From: CAYFUF01 sp964394795
Lineage (GTDB): Bacteria; Bacillota; Clostridia; Tissierellales; Peptoniphilaceae
Assembly (NCBI GenBank): GCA_964394795.1
Contig: CAYMYX010000041.1
Coordinates: 1 to 11,923 of the forward strand
Direction: 5' to 3'
Length of the DNA stretch: 11,923 bases
Part shown: piece by piece, positions 1-6,784 of the stretch
Numbering within the stretch: position 1 is the first letter of the stretch
Layout of the letters: every line of letters begins with the position of its first letter
Program-made: the position numbers and the translations under genes
Notes under the pieces: generated by a model
The model's database searches: none
Told to the model about the DNA's origin: nothing
What the model saw: the letters and a program-made list of their open reading frames with translations, nothing else

Positions 1-157
1 TGAAATAGTTGACAACGATTTCATAATGTACTTAAATTATAGGTGATCCTCAAACTTCGCTAGTCAAGTAAAACACTGCAATTCAGCGGGTTATTTCGCG
101 GAGTAAAGTTCCTCACCTATCTTGAAACAATTGAACTATTTCGTTTTTCTCAAATAG
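1..157 (+). ncRNA. Candidate structured leader RNA upstream of moaA
   Basis: Three nested inverted repeats lie in order: 2-10 with 134-142 (9 bp, GAAATAGTT/AACTATTTC), 39-46 with 113-120 (8 bp, ATAGGTGA/TCACCTAT), and 54-60 with 98-104 (7 bp, one G-U pair). The G-U pair (T57 with G101) would be an A-C mismatch in the opposite transcript, so the plus strand is favoured. A T5 run (144-148) follows the outer helix. The 3' arm of that helix can instead pair 136-141 with 152-157, giving two mutually exclusive folds. A molybdenum-cofactor riboswitch would suit a gene before moaA, but I cannot match its conserved core, so the class is unassigned. A competing reading is a promoter at 9-37, which would leave the outer helix untranscribed. 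Confidence 0.35.
9..37 (+). promoter_or_regulatory. Possible sigma-A promoter far upstream of moaA
   Basis: A perfect -35 hexamer TTGACA (9-14) is followed after 17 nt by TTAAAT (32-37), which matches the -10 consensus at four of six positions. Transcription would begin near position 44 and give a leader of about 240 nt before moaA. The -35 also lies in the small inverted repeat GTTG-A-CAAC (8-16). This promoter is incompatible with the outer helix 2-10/134-142 being in the same transcript, so only one of the two readings can be fully right. Confidence 0.25.
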
Positions 158-286
158 AGCATATATAGAGATATTTCAATTATAATGGGAAATATAAAAA
201 ATTCATAATTTTATGGGATATATTAAAAATAATCATCATTTATGAAATATTTTTGTAACTTTCTACTAAAATAGAAATGAGTAAAT
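158..286 (+). promoter_or_regulatory. AT-rich region before moaA with short repeats
   Basis: No gene is visible here. Possible -10 elements are TATAAT (181-186), TATATT (219-224) and TAAAAT (267-272), but none has a convincing -35 at 16-18 nt. The motif ATGGGA followed by an A/T stretch occurs at 185-200 and again at 213-229 with one mismatch and one extra base. A shorter pair, ATAGAGCATAT (154-164) and ATAGAGATAT (165-174), is spaced by one helical turn. TTCATAA (202-208) and TTATGAA (240-246) form a loose inverted repeat. These could be regulator half-sites, but AT-rich sequence produces such matches by chance. No good Shine-Dalgarno precedes moaA; only GAAATGAG (274-281) is present. Confidence 0.3.
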
Positions 287-1234
287 ATGAAAGATCGATT
301 TGAACGAAACATACGTTACTTGCGGGTGTCCGTAACGGACTTGTGTAATTTCCGTTGCCATTACTGCATGCCCCAAGAAGGAGTCGAGCAAAAACCATGT
401 AAGGATATCCTGACCCTGGAGGAAATTTATTACATCATCCACCATTTCGTTGAGCTGGGTGTTGAAAAAGTTAGAATTACCGGAGGCGAGCCTTTGGTGA
501 GGGCAGGTATCGAGCACTTCATCAGATCCCTTGGCCATCTGGAAGCTATCAAAGATTTGGCGATGACCACCAACGCTTCCTTATTAAAGGATAAGGCGAA
601 ACAATTAAAGCGGGACGGCTTGGATCGAGTAAATATTTCCTTGGACACCTTGGATGCGGCTAAGTTTGCCAGCCTAACCGGGGGGAATATCGAAGATGCT
701 CTAGCGGGTTTCCACGCCGCGCTGGATGCAGGACTAGGGGTAAAGATAAATACCGTCCTTTTAAAGGGAATCAACGATGATGAAGTGATGGACCTCATGA
801 ACCTAACCAAGGAATATCCTATCGATGTTCGCTTTATCGAGGCAATGCCAATCGGAGAGACAGCCGCCTATACCAGAGACCACTTTATGTCCTTGGATAA
901 TATTATTGGAAAGTATGAATTGAAGAAGGAAGAAAACCAAGATCCTAGCTCACCAGCCCAACACTATCGCTTAGCCGGTGCACAAGGTCGAGTAGGATTT
1001 ATTCAGCCGCTTTCCCACCACTTCTGTGGAGACTGCAACCGCTTACGCTTGACTGCGGACGGAATGATCAAGCCGTGCTTGCACAGCAATCAGCTAATCG
1101 ATTTAAAGACGCCCCTCCGACAAGGAAAGTCTGTATTGCCGGGCATCCAGGAAGCGTTACGGATAAAACCGGAGCGGCACCATCTGGATGAAAACCAGAT
1201 TTCAACCCTATCGATGAACAACATTGGAGGTTAA
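287..1234 (+). CDS. moaA: GTP 3',8-cyclase MoaA (radical SAM)
   Basis: MoaA is a cytoplasmic radical SAM enzyme that converts GTP to (8S)-3',8-cyclo-7,8-dihydro-GTP, the first committed step of molybdopterin synthesis. The 315-residue protein carries the N-terminal radical SAM cluster motif CxxxCxxC (Cys20, Cys24, Cys27), a GGEP motif (66-69), and the C-terminal second [4Fe-4S] cluster ligands Cys247, Cys250 and Cys264. It ends in Gly-Gly (314-315), the tail that MoaA needs for catalysis. The length is slightly short of the usual 320-340 but nothing essential is missing. The ATG at 287 gives the family N-terminus with the RYLRVSVTDLCN pattern; an ATG at 277 is out of frame. The gene is first in the cofactor operon and abuts moaC directly. 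Confidence 0.96.
   Translation: MKDRFERNIRYLRVSVTDLCNFRCHYCMPQEGVEQKPCKDILTLEEIYYIIHHFVELGVEKVRITGGEPLVRAGIEHFIRSLGHLEAIKDLAMTTNASLLKDKAKQLKRDGLDRVNISLDTLDAAKFASLTGGNIEDALAGFHAALDAGLGVKINTVLLKGINDDEVMDLMNLTKEYPIDVRFIEAMPIGETAAYTRDHFMSLDNIIGKYELKKEENQDPSSPAQHYRLAGAQGRVGFIQPLSHHFCGDCNRLRLTADGMIKPCLHSNQLIDLKTPLRQGKSVLPGIQEALRIKPERHHLDENQISTLSMNNIGG
1226..1231 (+). promoter_or_regulatory. moaC Shine-Dalgarno inside the moaA Gly-Gly codons
   Basis: The last two sense codons of moaA, GGA GGT, form the GGAGG ribosome binding site for moaC. The site ends four bases before the moaC ATG (1235), which follows the moaA TAA with no gap. The functionally required Gly-Gly tail of MoaA and the initiation signal of moaC are the same bases, which suggests tight translational coupling. 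Confidence 0.75.
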
Positions 1235-1714
1235 ATGTTTACGCATTTAGATGAAAACAAAAGAGGGCAGATGGTCAACATCTCGGAGAAGAATATCACT
1301 AGCCGAAAAGCAGTCGCAAGGGGGGCCATACGCTTGACCCAAGAAACCGTCGACGCCATCAAAGACATGAAGATCAAGAAGGGGGACGTCCTCGCCATTG
1401 CCCAAGTAGCGGCGATTCAGGGGGCGAAGAAGACGTCGGATTTGATTCCCATGGCCCACCCGATTCTGATTAACGGGGTTCATGTAAACTTTACTTTCGA
1501 GGGAACGCTCCTTTACTGTGAAGTGGAAGTGACCTGTGAGGGGAAGACGGGCGTCGAGATGGAAGCGCTTTGTGGATGCTCGGCAGGGCTCCTTACAGTC
1601 TATGATATGTGTAAGTCGATGGACAAGAGTATGGTCATCGAGGAAGTGATGCTGATGGAAAAGTCCGGCGGCAAGTCGGGGGACTACCGCAGAGAATCAA
1701 AAGATATCGAGTAG
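1235..1714 (+). CDS. moaC: Cyclic pyranopterin monophosphate synthase MoaC
   Basis: MoaC rearranges the MoaA product 3',8-cyclo-GTP into cyclic pyranopterin monophosphate with release of pyrophosphate. The 159-residue length is normal for the family. Recognisable blocks are the N-terminal MVNISEKNITSRKAVARG, the core KKGDVLAIAQVAAIQGAKKT with the LIPMAHPI segment (70-77), VEVTCEGKTGVEMEAL (97-112), the YDMCK motif (123-127) with the conserved Asp124 and Lys127, and KSGGKSGDYRR near the end. Family members usually have an LIPLCHP and METALTA-like sequence; here these read MAHP and MEALCGCSA, a variation often tolerated. The start is fixed by the GGAGG within the end of moaA. It forms one transcript with its neighbours. 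Confidence 0.96.
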   Translation: MFTHLDENKRGQMVNISEKNITSRKAVARGAIRLTQETVDAIKDMKIKKGDVLAIAQVAAIQGAKKTSDLIPMAHPILINGVHVNFTFEGTLLYCEVEVTCEGKTGVEMEALCGCSAGLLTVYDMCKSMDKSMVIEEVMLMEKSGGKSGDYRRESKDIE

Positions 1715-1738
1715 TGTAGAAAGTGGAGGTTGGCAGGT

Positions 1739-2164
1739 ATGGCCAGTGTGACGGCTTTATTTCGCTCTACGGAAAAGAGAAAACCCAGGGAACAGGTGAC
1801 TAGTCTGGAACTTAGGGAAGATATCGGCGTCGTGGGCGATGTCCGATCCGGTGACGGGCCACGCCAGGTATGCCTAATCGGTGGGGAAGAGATGGAAGGC
1901 TTGGATGCCGATTCTCCGATCCTTGCGGGAAGGCTTGGCGAGAATATTCGTACGGAGGGAATCCTCCTCCATGAGATGGCGGTTGGCGACCGGATTCGAA
2001 TTGGGACTGCCGTGGTCGAGCTTTCTGAACTGGGAAGGGAGTGCCACCCTCATTGCCGAATTAAGACATTCACCGGGGAGTGCATTATTCCGCTGGAAGG
2101 GGTATTTGCTGAGGTAGTTCAGAGTGGAGAAATCCACGTAGGCGACCCCATCGAGAAAGTGTAG
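1739..2164 (+). CDS. MOSC domain-containing protein
   Basis: This is a 141-residue single-domain MOSC protein. MOSC domains occur at the C-terminus of Moco sulfurase and in YiiM/YuaD-like proteins, and are thought to bind the cofactor or carry sulfur on a conserved cysteine. Visible signs are the GRLGENI segment (64-70), the GILLHEMAVGDRIRIG segment typical of the domain, and the conserved cysteine of the ECHPHC segment (Cys102 or Cys106). There is no PLP-dependent sulfurase domain. A TTG at 1730 would extend the frame by three codons, but it lies directly against the GGAGG at 1725-1729. The ATG at 1739 is nine bases downstream of that site, so it is the better start. Small MOSC proteins recur in clostridial moa operons, though the exact reaction is not settled. 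Confidence 0.85.
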   Translation: MASVTALFRSTEKRKPREQVTSLELREDIGVVGDVRSGDGPRQVCLIGGEEMEGLDADSPILAGRLGENIRTEGILLHEMAVGDRIRIGTAVVELSELGRECHPHCRIKTFTGECIIPLEGVFAEVVQSGEIHVGDPIEKV

Positions 2165-2171
2165 GATAGTT

Positions 2172-3398
2172 TTGAAGTTATTTACAGTGTATTCAGTGAA
2201 GGAGGCTATCGCCCAGATTGTTCAACGAATGGGCGAGCTGGGTTTAAATAAGACGGAGCGGGTGGCAACGGAAGACGGGCTACACCGGATTCTGGCCGAA
2301 GATATTGTAGCGCCGGAGGATATGCCTGCGTTTCGAAAGAGCACCATGGACGGTTATGCGGTCCAGAGCAAGGCGACGGGTGGGGCAACTGAGGCAATCC
2401 CGTCTGTTCTTGAAGTGGTGGAGAAAATTCCGATGGGTGAAATACCCAAGTCGGCGATTAGCTCTTCCCAAGCCAGCATAATTTCTACCGGTGGTATGCT
2501 GCCGGAAGGGTCTGACGGGGTCGTGCCCGTTGAATATACCGAGCAGATTAATGAGGACCTTGTGGGTATCTACAAGCCAATCTCCTATTTGGAAAATGTT
2601 GTGGAGGTTGGGGAGGATACGAAGCAGGGCTTCTTGTATTTTAAGAAAGGCGCTCGGGTAACGCCCCAGGTTATTGCGGCCTGCATGAGCCTAGGGATCG
2701 TCGAGCTTGAGGTCTATAAAAAGCTGACAGCGCGTACCATATCAACAGGAGACGAGATTGTCCCTCCGGGTGAAAAATTACCTATGGCCAAAGCAAGAGA
2801 CGTCAACAGCTATTCGATTCGGGCCATGCTCGAGAAACTGGGCTGTGACGTGGTGGAAAGAAAGCACGTTGAAGACCAACGGGATTTATTAGCTGCCGAA
2901 TTGACTAAAAAAGATGTCGATTTGATTGTCATCAGCGGGTCCAGTTCCAAGGGGGAAAAGGACTATGTCCCAACTATTTTGGAAGAGGATTTGAATCCCG
3001 GTTTGCACTTTCAGGGTATCTCTATTAAACCGGGGAAGCCAACGAGCTTTGCTACCGACGACAGGAAAATGGTGGTAGGATTACCGGGGCACCCAGTGAG
3101 TGCCATGGCGGTTTTCCAGACGATATTCATCGCGGCTTTCCATGAGTTTTATGGCATGGAGGACTTAGTTGCAATACCATGCCGCATTGACCAGAATGTT
3201 TCAGCCACACTGGGCAGGAGCAAGATTCAGTTTGTGAGCGGCCAAAAGACTGAAGATGGTTGGACTTGTAAGCCAATTTTTGGGGCGTCGGGCAACCTAT
3301 CGACGCTGGCTAAAGCTAACGGCTACTTTGTTATACCTGCAGAACACGAGGGGGTGAATAAGGATCAAGTGGTAGATGTTTACCTCTTTAGCATTTGA
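2172..3398 (+). CDS. moeA: Molybdopterin molybdenumtransferase MoeA, stand-alone
   Basis: MoeA inserts molybdate or tungstate into adenylylated molybdopterin and releases AMP. The 408-residue length fits the usual 400-420. Family motifs are in order: KSTMDGYAV (57-64, Asp60), a central STGDEIV (191-197, Glu195), ISGSSSKGEKDYVPTIL (254-270) in which Asp264 aligns with the conserved acidic residue of the usual GGVSVGEADYT segment, SIKPGKP (284-290, two lysines), and GLPGHPVS (303-310). The glycine-rich segment departs from the common SGGVS form, and Asn of GLPGNP is His. The start is TTG 2172, preceded by a weak AGGA, and lies seven bases after the MOSC stop; an internal GTG at 2187 is less likely. 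A second, different MoeA follows immediately. Confidence 0.93.
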   Translation: MKLFTVYSVKEAIAQIVQRMGELGLNKTERVATEDGLHRILAEDIVAPEDMPAFRKSTMDGYAVQSKATGGATEAIPSVLEVVEKIPMGEIPKSAISSSQASIISTGGMLPEGSDGVVPVEYTEQINEDLVGIYKPISYLENVVEVGEDTKQGFLYFKKGARVTPQVIAACMSLGIVELEVYKKLTARTISTGDEIVPPGEKLPMAKARDVNSYSIRAMLEKLGCDVVERKHVEDQRDLLAAELTKKDVDLIVISGSSSKGEKDYVPTILEEDLNPGLHFQGISIKPGKPTSFATDDRKMVVGLPGHPVSAMAVFQTIFIAAFHEFYGMEDLVAIPCRIDQNVSATLGRSKIQFVSGQKTEDGWTCKPIFGASGNLSTLAKANGYFVIPAEHEGVNKDQVVDVYLFSI

Positions 3399-3406
3399 TT
3401 GATGTT

Positions 3407-4969
3407 ATGAGAAAAGTATATTTACAAACGACGAATTTAGACGATGCGAAAAGCACCTATTTTAAGGAATTAGAAGAGTATTTTACAGCGAAGGAAACTG
3501 AGACGATACCGGTTAGGGACGCCCTACGTCGAGTTACCGCCAATGCGGTCTATGCTCGGGTCAGCTCACCCTTATACCACAGTTCAGCGATGGATGGTAT
3601 CATGGTGGAGAGCAAGAAAACCCAACAGGCAAGGGAAAGTGAGCCTCTTCTTCTTAAAGAAGACGACTTCCGTCTTTGCGACACGGGGGACCCAATTGTT
3701 GAACCCTACAACGCCGTCATCATGGTGGAGGAACTAACTCCGGTTGACGGTGGTTACACCATCAACAAGGCGGTCCATCCTTGGGAGAACATCCGCCCCA
3801 TGGGCGAGGATATTATTGAAAGAGACCTTATCTTCCCTCAACTTCACCGACTGAAGCCAATTGACCTTAGCGTGCTTTTGGCTGCCGGGTTGAATGAGGT
3901 GGAAGTGTTTAAGCAACCGCGGTTGGCTATCATTCCGACGGGAGACGAGATTGTCTCCGGCCAGGATGAGCTAACGATCGGCGACATTATTGAGTCAAAT
4001 TCGGCGATGTTTAAGGGGATGGCCCACGAAGCGGGGGCAATAGCCGAGGTTCTTCCCATCGTGAAGGATGAGCGGGACTCCCTCTTCAAAGCGGTCCAAG
4101 ATGCAATGGCCGACTACGATATGGTCTGCATGATTGCCGGCTCCAGCGCGGGTCGAGATGACTATACGGTGAATATTGCGGAAGAGTTGGGCGAAGTTTA
4201 TGTCCACGGCATTTCTATTAAGCCAGGAAAGCCAGCCATCCTATCGAAGATTGACAGCAAGCCCTTTATCGGTCTCCCAGGTTTCCCGGTTTCGGGACAT
4301 ATCATTTTTGGCGAGATCATCGCGCCGATTCTTCGCAAGAGAGCTCATATTCCGACACCTGAACAGGTAACGCTAAGAGCCAAGCTGACGAAGAATGTAG
4401 TATCCAGTTTGAAGTACCAGGAATACATTCGGGTCAAAGTTGGTAAAATTGGGGACAGCTATTCGGCAACCCCGATGGACAGAGGAGCGGGTGCTTCGAT
4501 GTCCCTTGCCCTAAGTGATGGTTACGTCATCGTGCCTCAGAGGTCCGAGGGTTACGAGAGAGGGACCGAAGTGGATGTCGTGCTTCACGAGCCGATTCCA
4601 AGTTCAGTCTTGGAGAACAGGCTAGTCATCATTGGATCCCATGATTTGGTGGTGGACGTCATCGGCAACCTTTTGGCAGAGAAGGGGGCAAAGACTTCGT
4701 TGGTTTCCTCCCACGTTGGGTCGTTGGCCGGCCTAAAGAGCTTGGTAACAAGAGAGTGCCACTTGGCGCCCTCCCACTTACTGGGCGAAGACGGAAGCTA
4801 CAACGATGAGGCGGTTAAACTTTTCTTCAGAAAAGATAAAATGGTAGCCATCAATGTTGTCGGCCGCCGCCAGGGTATTATCGTGCCGAAGGGAAATCCG
4901 CAGAATATCCAAAGTTTGGAAGACCTGCAGGGTAAGCGAATGATCAACCGCCAAAGAGGGGCTGGAACN
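3407..4969 (+). CDS. MoeA fused to PBP-like domain, 3' end lost in gap
   Basis: Residues 1 to about 395 are a MoeA metal-insertion domain with SSAMDGIMV (59-67), IPTGDEIV (176-183), AGSSAGRDDYT (244-254), SIKPGKP (270-276) and GLPGFPVS (289-296). From about 405 a periplasmic-binding-protein-like domain of the MoeA/LysR-substrate-binding type begins: IIGSHDLVVDVI, then SSHVGSLAGLKSL and CHLAPSHLLGEDGSYN (451-466), then IIVPKGNPQNIQSLEDL and NRQRGAGT, where the known sequence stops at codon 521 (ACN, threonine whatever the unknown base). Relatives are about 630-650 residues, so roughly 110-130 residues are missing. The ATG at 3407 matches family N-termini better than the upstream TTG at 3395, which overlaps the moeA stop. 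The fused domain probably binds an oxyanion or related ligand; this is inferred, not shown. Confidence 0.9.
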
Positions 4970-5068
4970 NNNNNNNNNNNNNNNNNNNNNNNNNNNNNNN
5001 NNNNNNNNNNNNNNNNNNNNNNNNNNNNNNNNNNNNNNNNNNNNNNNNNNNNNNNNNNNNNNNNNNNN
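4969..5068. other. Assembly gap, 100 N placeholder
   Basis: Exactly 100 undetermined bases. That round size is the convention for a gap of unknown length. The true distance must be larger, because the MoeA-PBP gene still lacks about 110-130 codons and a stop, and tupA starts only 18 bases after the gap. The missing DNA may also hold other genes, for example cofactor genes not seen elsewhere in the window, and any promoter of tupA. Reading frames that run through the N on either strand are not real. Confidence 0.97.
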
Positions 5069-5086
5069 GAAAACAAAGGAGAAGTT

Positions 5087-6013
5087 ATGAGAAAAAAGAG
5101 TTTATTTTTACTACTAGCAGCGGTATTCATGCTAGTCTTCGCCGCGTGCGGTAGTGACGGGGAAGAAACGACAGATGAATCAGTAGCTACATCGGAAGAA
5201 ACATCGGTAGCGGAAAGCACAGTTGAAGAGAGTGAAGAAACTGAAGAATCTACAGCTCCAGAAGCAAAGACACTTCGTCTAACTACCACGACAAGCGTTA
5301 ACGACTCTGGTTTGATGGAATACCTACGCGAGCCCCTAAAGGAAGCAACGGGTATCGATATGGAAATCGTCTCTAAGGGATCAGGTGCAGCAATCGAAGA
5401 CGGTCGCCAAGGTAACGCCGATGTCATCCTCGTTCACTCACCAGCAGCTGAGCAGGAGTTCGTTGATGAAGGTTACGGTAAGGAAAGACAAAGCTTCATG
5501 CACAACTACTTCGTTATTGTTGGTCCTGCAGAAGATCCAGCAGGCATCCAAGGTAAGACAGCTGAAGAAGCTTTCCAAGCTATTGCAGATAGTGGATCAC
5601 CATTCGCATCTCGTGGCGACGAGTCCGGTACCCACACGAAAGAACTTAGCATCTGGAAGGGTGCAGGCCTTGAGCAAGCTGATATCGAAGGACAAGACTG
5701 GTACAACTCTCTTGGCGATGGCATGGGCGCAACCCTAACATTCGCTAGCGAGAAGCAAGCGTACACGCTTACTGACCTTTCTACTTTCCTTTCCAACCAA
5801 AACGATTTGAACTTGGAAGTATTGGTTGACGAGTCTGATTCGTTAAAGAACGTCTACTCTGTTATCGTCGTTAATCCTGACCAAGTTGAGGGAACTGATG
5901 TAGAGACAGCTGACCGTTTTGCTGAGTGGATTACAGGCGACGAAGCAGCTGAACTGATTAAGATTTATGGTGAAGAAGAGTATGGCCAACCTCTGTTCTT
6001 TATTGGTGAATAG
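5087..6013 (+). CDS. tupA: Tungstate-binding lipoprotein TupA
   Basis: TupA is the extracytoplasmic solute-binding component of the TupABC importer and binds tungstate with much higher affinity than molybdate. The 308-residue precursor has a KK-positive N-terminus, a hydrophobic stretch (6-19) and a lipobox-like VFAAC with Cys21 as lipidation site, which anchors it to the outer face of the membrane. Residues 22-60 are a low-complexity E/S/T linker with 15 acidic and no basic residues. The binding domain shows the TupA motifs TTTTSV (66-71), VHSPAAE (116-122) and SRGDESGTH (175-183), which set it apart from ModA and WtpA. GGAG at 5078-5081, five bases before the ATG, fixes the start. The frame happens to continue upstream through the N gap; that joining to MoeA is artefactual. 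Confidence 0.95.
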   Translation: MRKKSLFLLLAAVFMLVFAACGSDGEETTDESVATSEETSVAESTVEESEETEESTAPEAKTLRLTTTTSVNDSGLMEYLREPLKEATGIDMEIVSKGSGAAIEDGRQGNADVILVHSPAAEQEFVDEGYGKERQSFMHNYFVIVGPAEDPAGIQGKTAEEAFQAIADSGSPFASRGDESGTHTKELSIWKGAGLEQADIEGQDWYNSLGDGMGATLTFASEKQAYTLTDLSTFLSNQNDLNLEVLVDESDSLKNVYSVIVVNPDQVEGTDVETADRFAEWITGDEAAELIKIYGEEEYGQPLFFIGE

Positions 6014-6063
6014 GTAGGTTAAGTATAAGAAGGAATGAACTAACCCAGGAAAGACTGTGGGGA

Positions 6064-6090
6064 AGGCGGCTCGGCGACAGCCAGCCGCCT
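6064..6090 (+). promoter_or_regulatory. Perfect 8-bp GC-rich hairpin between tupA and tupB
   Basis: AGGCGGCT (6064-6071) pairs exactly with AGCCGCCT (6083-6090) around an 11-base loop. The loop contains a second GGC/GCC option, so a shifted pairing is possible. No T run follows, so it is not a standard intrinsic terminator. It lies in the only sizeable spacer of the operon apart from the sequence gap (6014-6121). A likely role is to protect the tupA end of the message from 3' exonucleases and so keep the binding protein more abundant than the permease, as known for intergenic hairpins after other binding-protein genes. That role is inferred. Confidence 0.55.
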
Positions 6091-6121
6091 GGTTATGTGC
6101 GAAGAGGAAGGTGGGTGGCCA

Positions 6122-6784
6122 ATGAACGAAACCAATGAAGTTCTCGCTATTGTGCTTTACACCCTGAGGGTTTGTGCGACATCAACGCTCATTTCCCTCC
6201 TGATCGCCTTACCTATCGGTCTCCTCCTGGGTTTTTATCATAATCGGTTGACTCGTTTTTTGAAGCCAATTTTTACTGCGTTCACCGGAATCCCTCCTGT
6301 TATAGCGGGTGTTGTCATCTATCTGCTTTTCTCCAACATTGGGGTCTTCGGAGAACTGAAGTGGCTCTACACGAGCATGGCCATCATATTGGCCCAAATG
6401 ATTATCGTCATACCGATTATCGTAAGCCAAATTTTCCCTGTTATTGAACCAATCAGGGAAAGGTACATACTGACATCGATAGGGCTGGGTCTTTCCAAGG
6501 GGAGGATGCTTCGGCAACTCCTATCGGAGATACCAACCAGCATAATGACGGCGGGTCTGTCCGGTTTCGGCCGGGCCATAGCCGAGGTTGGTGCCGTTAT
6601 GATTGTCGGTGGGAACATCCGCTTTAAGACAAGGGTCATGACGAGTGCTATCGTCCTGGAGACGAATAAGGGTAATTACGATATGGCCCTCCAATTGGGG
6701 CTCCTACTCGTTGCCATCTCTCTGACGATCAATTTCCTGGCCATGCGGCTTTCCAAAGGGGTGCGCCATGATTCGACTACATAA
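6122..6784 (+). CDS. tupB: Tungstate ABC transporter permease TupB
   Basis: TupB is the membrane-spanning subunit of the tungstate importer. The 220-residue protein has about five hydrophobic segments (roughly 8-38, 49-72, 83-107, 140-165 and 187-209). The cytoplasmic coupling region contains GLGLSKGRMLRQLL (121-134), and the GFGRAIAEVGAVMIVGGNI segment (148-166) is characteristic of TupB-like permeases. The ATG at 6095 would add nine polar residues and has no good ribosome site. The ATG at 6122 has AAGGTGG at 6108-6114 seven bases upstream and gives the family N-terminus, so it is preferred. The 3' end overlaps tupC by 17 bases, which supports coupled translation of permease and ATPase. Confidence 0.92.
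   Translation: MNETNEVLAIVLYTLRVCATSTLISLLIALPIGLLLGFYHNRLTRFLKPIFTAFTGIPPVIAGVVIYLLFSNIGVFGELKWLYTSMAIILAQMIIVIPIIVSQIFPVIEPIRERYILTSIGLGLSKGRMLRQLLSEIPTSIMTAGLSGFGRAIAEVGAVMIVGGNIRFKTRVMTSAIVLETNKGNYDMALQLGLLLVAISLTINFLAMRLSKGVRHDSTT

Noticed and set aside
1..286. Assignment of the leader as a confirmed Moco riboswitch
   Set aside because: Position fits, but the conserved core could not be recognised by eye, so only a generic structured leader is claimed.
430..810. Minus-strand 126-codon frame inside moaA
   Set aside because: Shadow of moaA; composition follows its reverse complement and no motif is recognisable.
4798..5427. Minus-strand reading frame of 209 codons across the gap
   Set aside because: It is antisense to moeA-PBP and tupA, depends on N codons, and its serine-rich product mirrors the acidic linker codons of tupA.
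3395..6013. Single 872-codon MoeA-TupA fusion frame
   Set aside because: It runs through 100 N; tupA has its own ribosome site, start and lipoprotein signal, and the MoeA-PBP domain is incomplete at the gap.
6095..6121. Upstream ATG for tupB
   Set aside because: It lies right after the hairpin with no ribosome site; the ATG at 6122 has AAGGTGG at good distance.
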